A DNA stretch of 64,000 nucleotides from Anthopleura xanthogrammica (Eukaryota; Cnidaria; Anthozoa; Actiniaria; Actiniidae): the NCBI GenBank assembly GCA_964019055.1, contig OZ025208.1, positions 8,748,539 through 8,812,538 of the forward strand, in the 5' to 3' direction. This document shows positions 62,787 through 64,000 of this stretch, in pieces; positions within the stretch are counted from its first letter, which is position 1; the number at the start of each line of letters is the position of its first letter. The notes under the pieces are model-generated. The model had not been told where the DNA came from and did not search any database. It worked only from the letters and a program-made list of their open reading frames with translations. The translations under genes were made by a program, and so were the position numbers.

Positions 62787-63692
62787 AAATAGATAATTAA
62801 TGCAAAACAATATAAATTTCTTTCTTTGGGAAAGAAATTATCTTGCCATGCAAAAAATTGCATTGTTCCTTCCCTTAAACATGGCTGCCGTGAAAACCTC
62901 AATACTCCATTACAGCGATAATTAATGTGATCAAGGAACAATGCCTTAAAGTGCTAGTCTTACGAAAATGACACTATCCCTAACGAATATATCTTATAAA
63001 AGTAGACATGTTATATAGTTAATTGTCAAACTTTTATTTCGATACGAGACCGGGAAGATGTTGTATTTAGCCTGTAAAGTTCGGCATTTTCGGTCCGCCA
63101 TTAAACGAATGCGTTCCTGTCAGTGGTAGCAATTCAACGAAAGTGACGTCATAAGCGCAACGATTGACATTTTTTTTAAAGTTGAGGTTTCTTCCCTGTC
63201 ATTTTCTGCTGATATTTCGCAGGAATTTTCATCTAAAACGCACGCCATTTCAGAATATATGGGGTCGAATATAGAGTCAGTATATGGAGAGCAAAGTCAG
63301 AAGTGCGCATATGACGTCACGAATAAATACAACTCAGCTGACCGAACAATGGCGGACACACTTTTTAGCGATTTTAAGAACGAAATTCATTCCCTTAATT
63401 ATTTTTTTTCTATCCGATTTTTGTTAATTCGTAAGCTATACGACCTATTTGTGGATAATAATCACAGAAAAGTGATGATTTTACAGTGTCATTTTCATAA
63501 GACTAGCACTTTAAAACTTCAGGTTTGACTTGCTGTGTTCCGTCCTACATTTAAAGTATTTCAACAAATCTATTATCTATATATTTCCTCTAAACAAGAT
63601 TCTCAGTGAATTTATGTTAATACACAAACTTCATCCTGCCCCTTCTTTGTTACAACACCTTGCCTGTCTAAATTTGTGCTTCCTAACGAGGA

Positions 63693-63922
63693 TTAGTATA
63701 CATCCAGAAGCTTCAAACGATCTGCTGAGTGTAAATCATCATTCAAACCAATTGGAGGCATCTCAAGGTTCACAGCACGTGTGAAAGATAACGGAACATC
63801 AGGATGGACACCTCGTTTACGATATCGCACGAGGCTAGGATTACGCATGAGCAGCACGACGAGAAACCAGCGGTTCAAAGCCTTGCCCGAAACACGAGGC
63901 CTGCTAGCGAGTGTTGTTGGAC
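63693..63922 (-). CDS. STRA6L: STRA6-like copy 3, last exon only
   Basis: Equivalent of the final exon of copy 2, same 230-nt length, after an acceptor CAG and ending LLDVY with TAA at 63693-63695. It encodes the cytoplasmic C-terminus including [20 protein letters not shown]. It differs from copy 2 at a few residues (LSFTRAVN for [13 protein letters not shown] for ISFND). Remaining exons would lie beyond the right edge. Confidence 0.85.
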
Positions 63923-64000
63923 CTGAAGACAAAATCGAGGAATGTATTAAAAGTAACAGTTAAAAAATAGAAAGTTTTTCTATACCATATCAAAGTAGGG

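Larger units (their letters stand above)
62127..64000. repeat. Tandem segmental duplication, unit 3 (cut by window end)
   Basis: Begins with the same flank as units 1 and 2 (CTGGAATGTAGTGCACC, CTTACCTCTCAGCTC, ATTAGGCCAGAGGTTATTTT). Very similar to unit 2, including the region around 62820-62935. A segment at 62945-63510 has no counterpart in unit 2 (44950-45260), where a different filler is present. Confidence 0.85.

Overview
This is a gene-sparse, AT-rich, intron-rich animal genome segment. Spliced metazoan genes (SPC24, EF1A, CIMIP5/C2orf50-like, STRA6-like, THAP), a secreted PAN-EGF-F5/8C protein, and many short foldback MITEs and tRNA-derived SINEs together suggest a cnidarian, probably an anthozoan (coral or sea anemone). 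That assignment is inference; no species can be named from the sequence alone.

Layout. (1) 0.7-4.0 kb: two tandem, single-exon, plus-strand paralogues with a possible PIN/NYN-like N-terminal fold and a C-terminal array of C2H2-type fingers. (2) 4-6.3 kb: a nest of MITEs. (3) 6.3-8.7 kb, minus: SPC24, the kinetochore NDC80-complex subunit, in two exons, its intron packed with foldback repeats. (4) 9.6-14.6 kb, minus: elongation factor 1-alpha, six coding exons plus a short non-coding first exon, with a TATA box and a 5'-terminal oligopyrimidine (TOP) start. (5) 17.0-18.5 kb, plus: a three-exon homologue of vertebrate C2orf50/CIMIP5, a ciliary microtubule inner protein. (6) 21.3-25.2 kb, minus: a four-exon secreted protein, signal peptide-PAN/Apple-EGF-F5/8 type C.

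(7) 26-64 kb: a tandem array of roughly 18-kb units, each carrying a 20-exon minus-strand STRA6-like gene (multipass membrane protein related to the vertebrate retinol/RBP4 receptor). Copy 1 (26714-42926) and copy 2 (45446-58151) can both be assembled exon by exon with conserved junctions and intact reading frames (665 and 640 codons). Copy 3 enters at the right edge with only its last exon. The array is loaded with microsatellites, mostly hexanucleotides, at matching positions in the copies but often with a different motif or length. In copy 1 one hexanucleotide has run into the end of the gene and replaced the stop codon with a (Pro-Asp)11-Leu tail. Several transposable elements are private to one copy and so give filled and empty sites. 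Between copies 2 and 3 lies a ~3-kb insertion, absent between copies 1 and 2, that carries a THAP-domain gene fragment.

Apart from the STRA6-like array and the zinc-finger pair, the genes look functionally unrelated (chromosome segregation, translation, cilia, cell-surface or secreted adhesion, retinoid-type transport). Nothing suggests an operon. All very long ORFs made of two-residue repeats are translations of microsatellites and are not annotated as genes.
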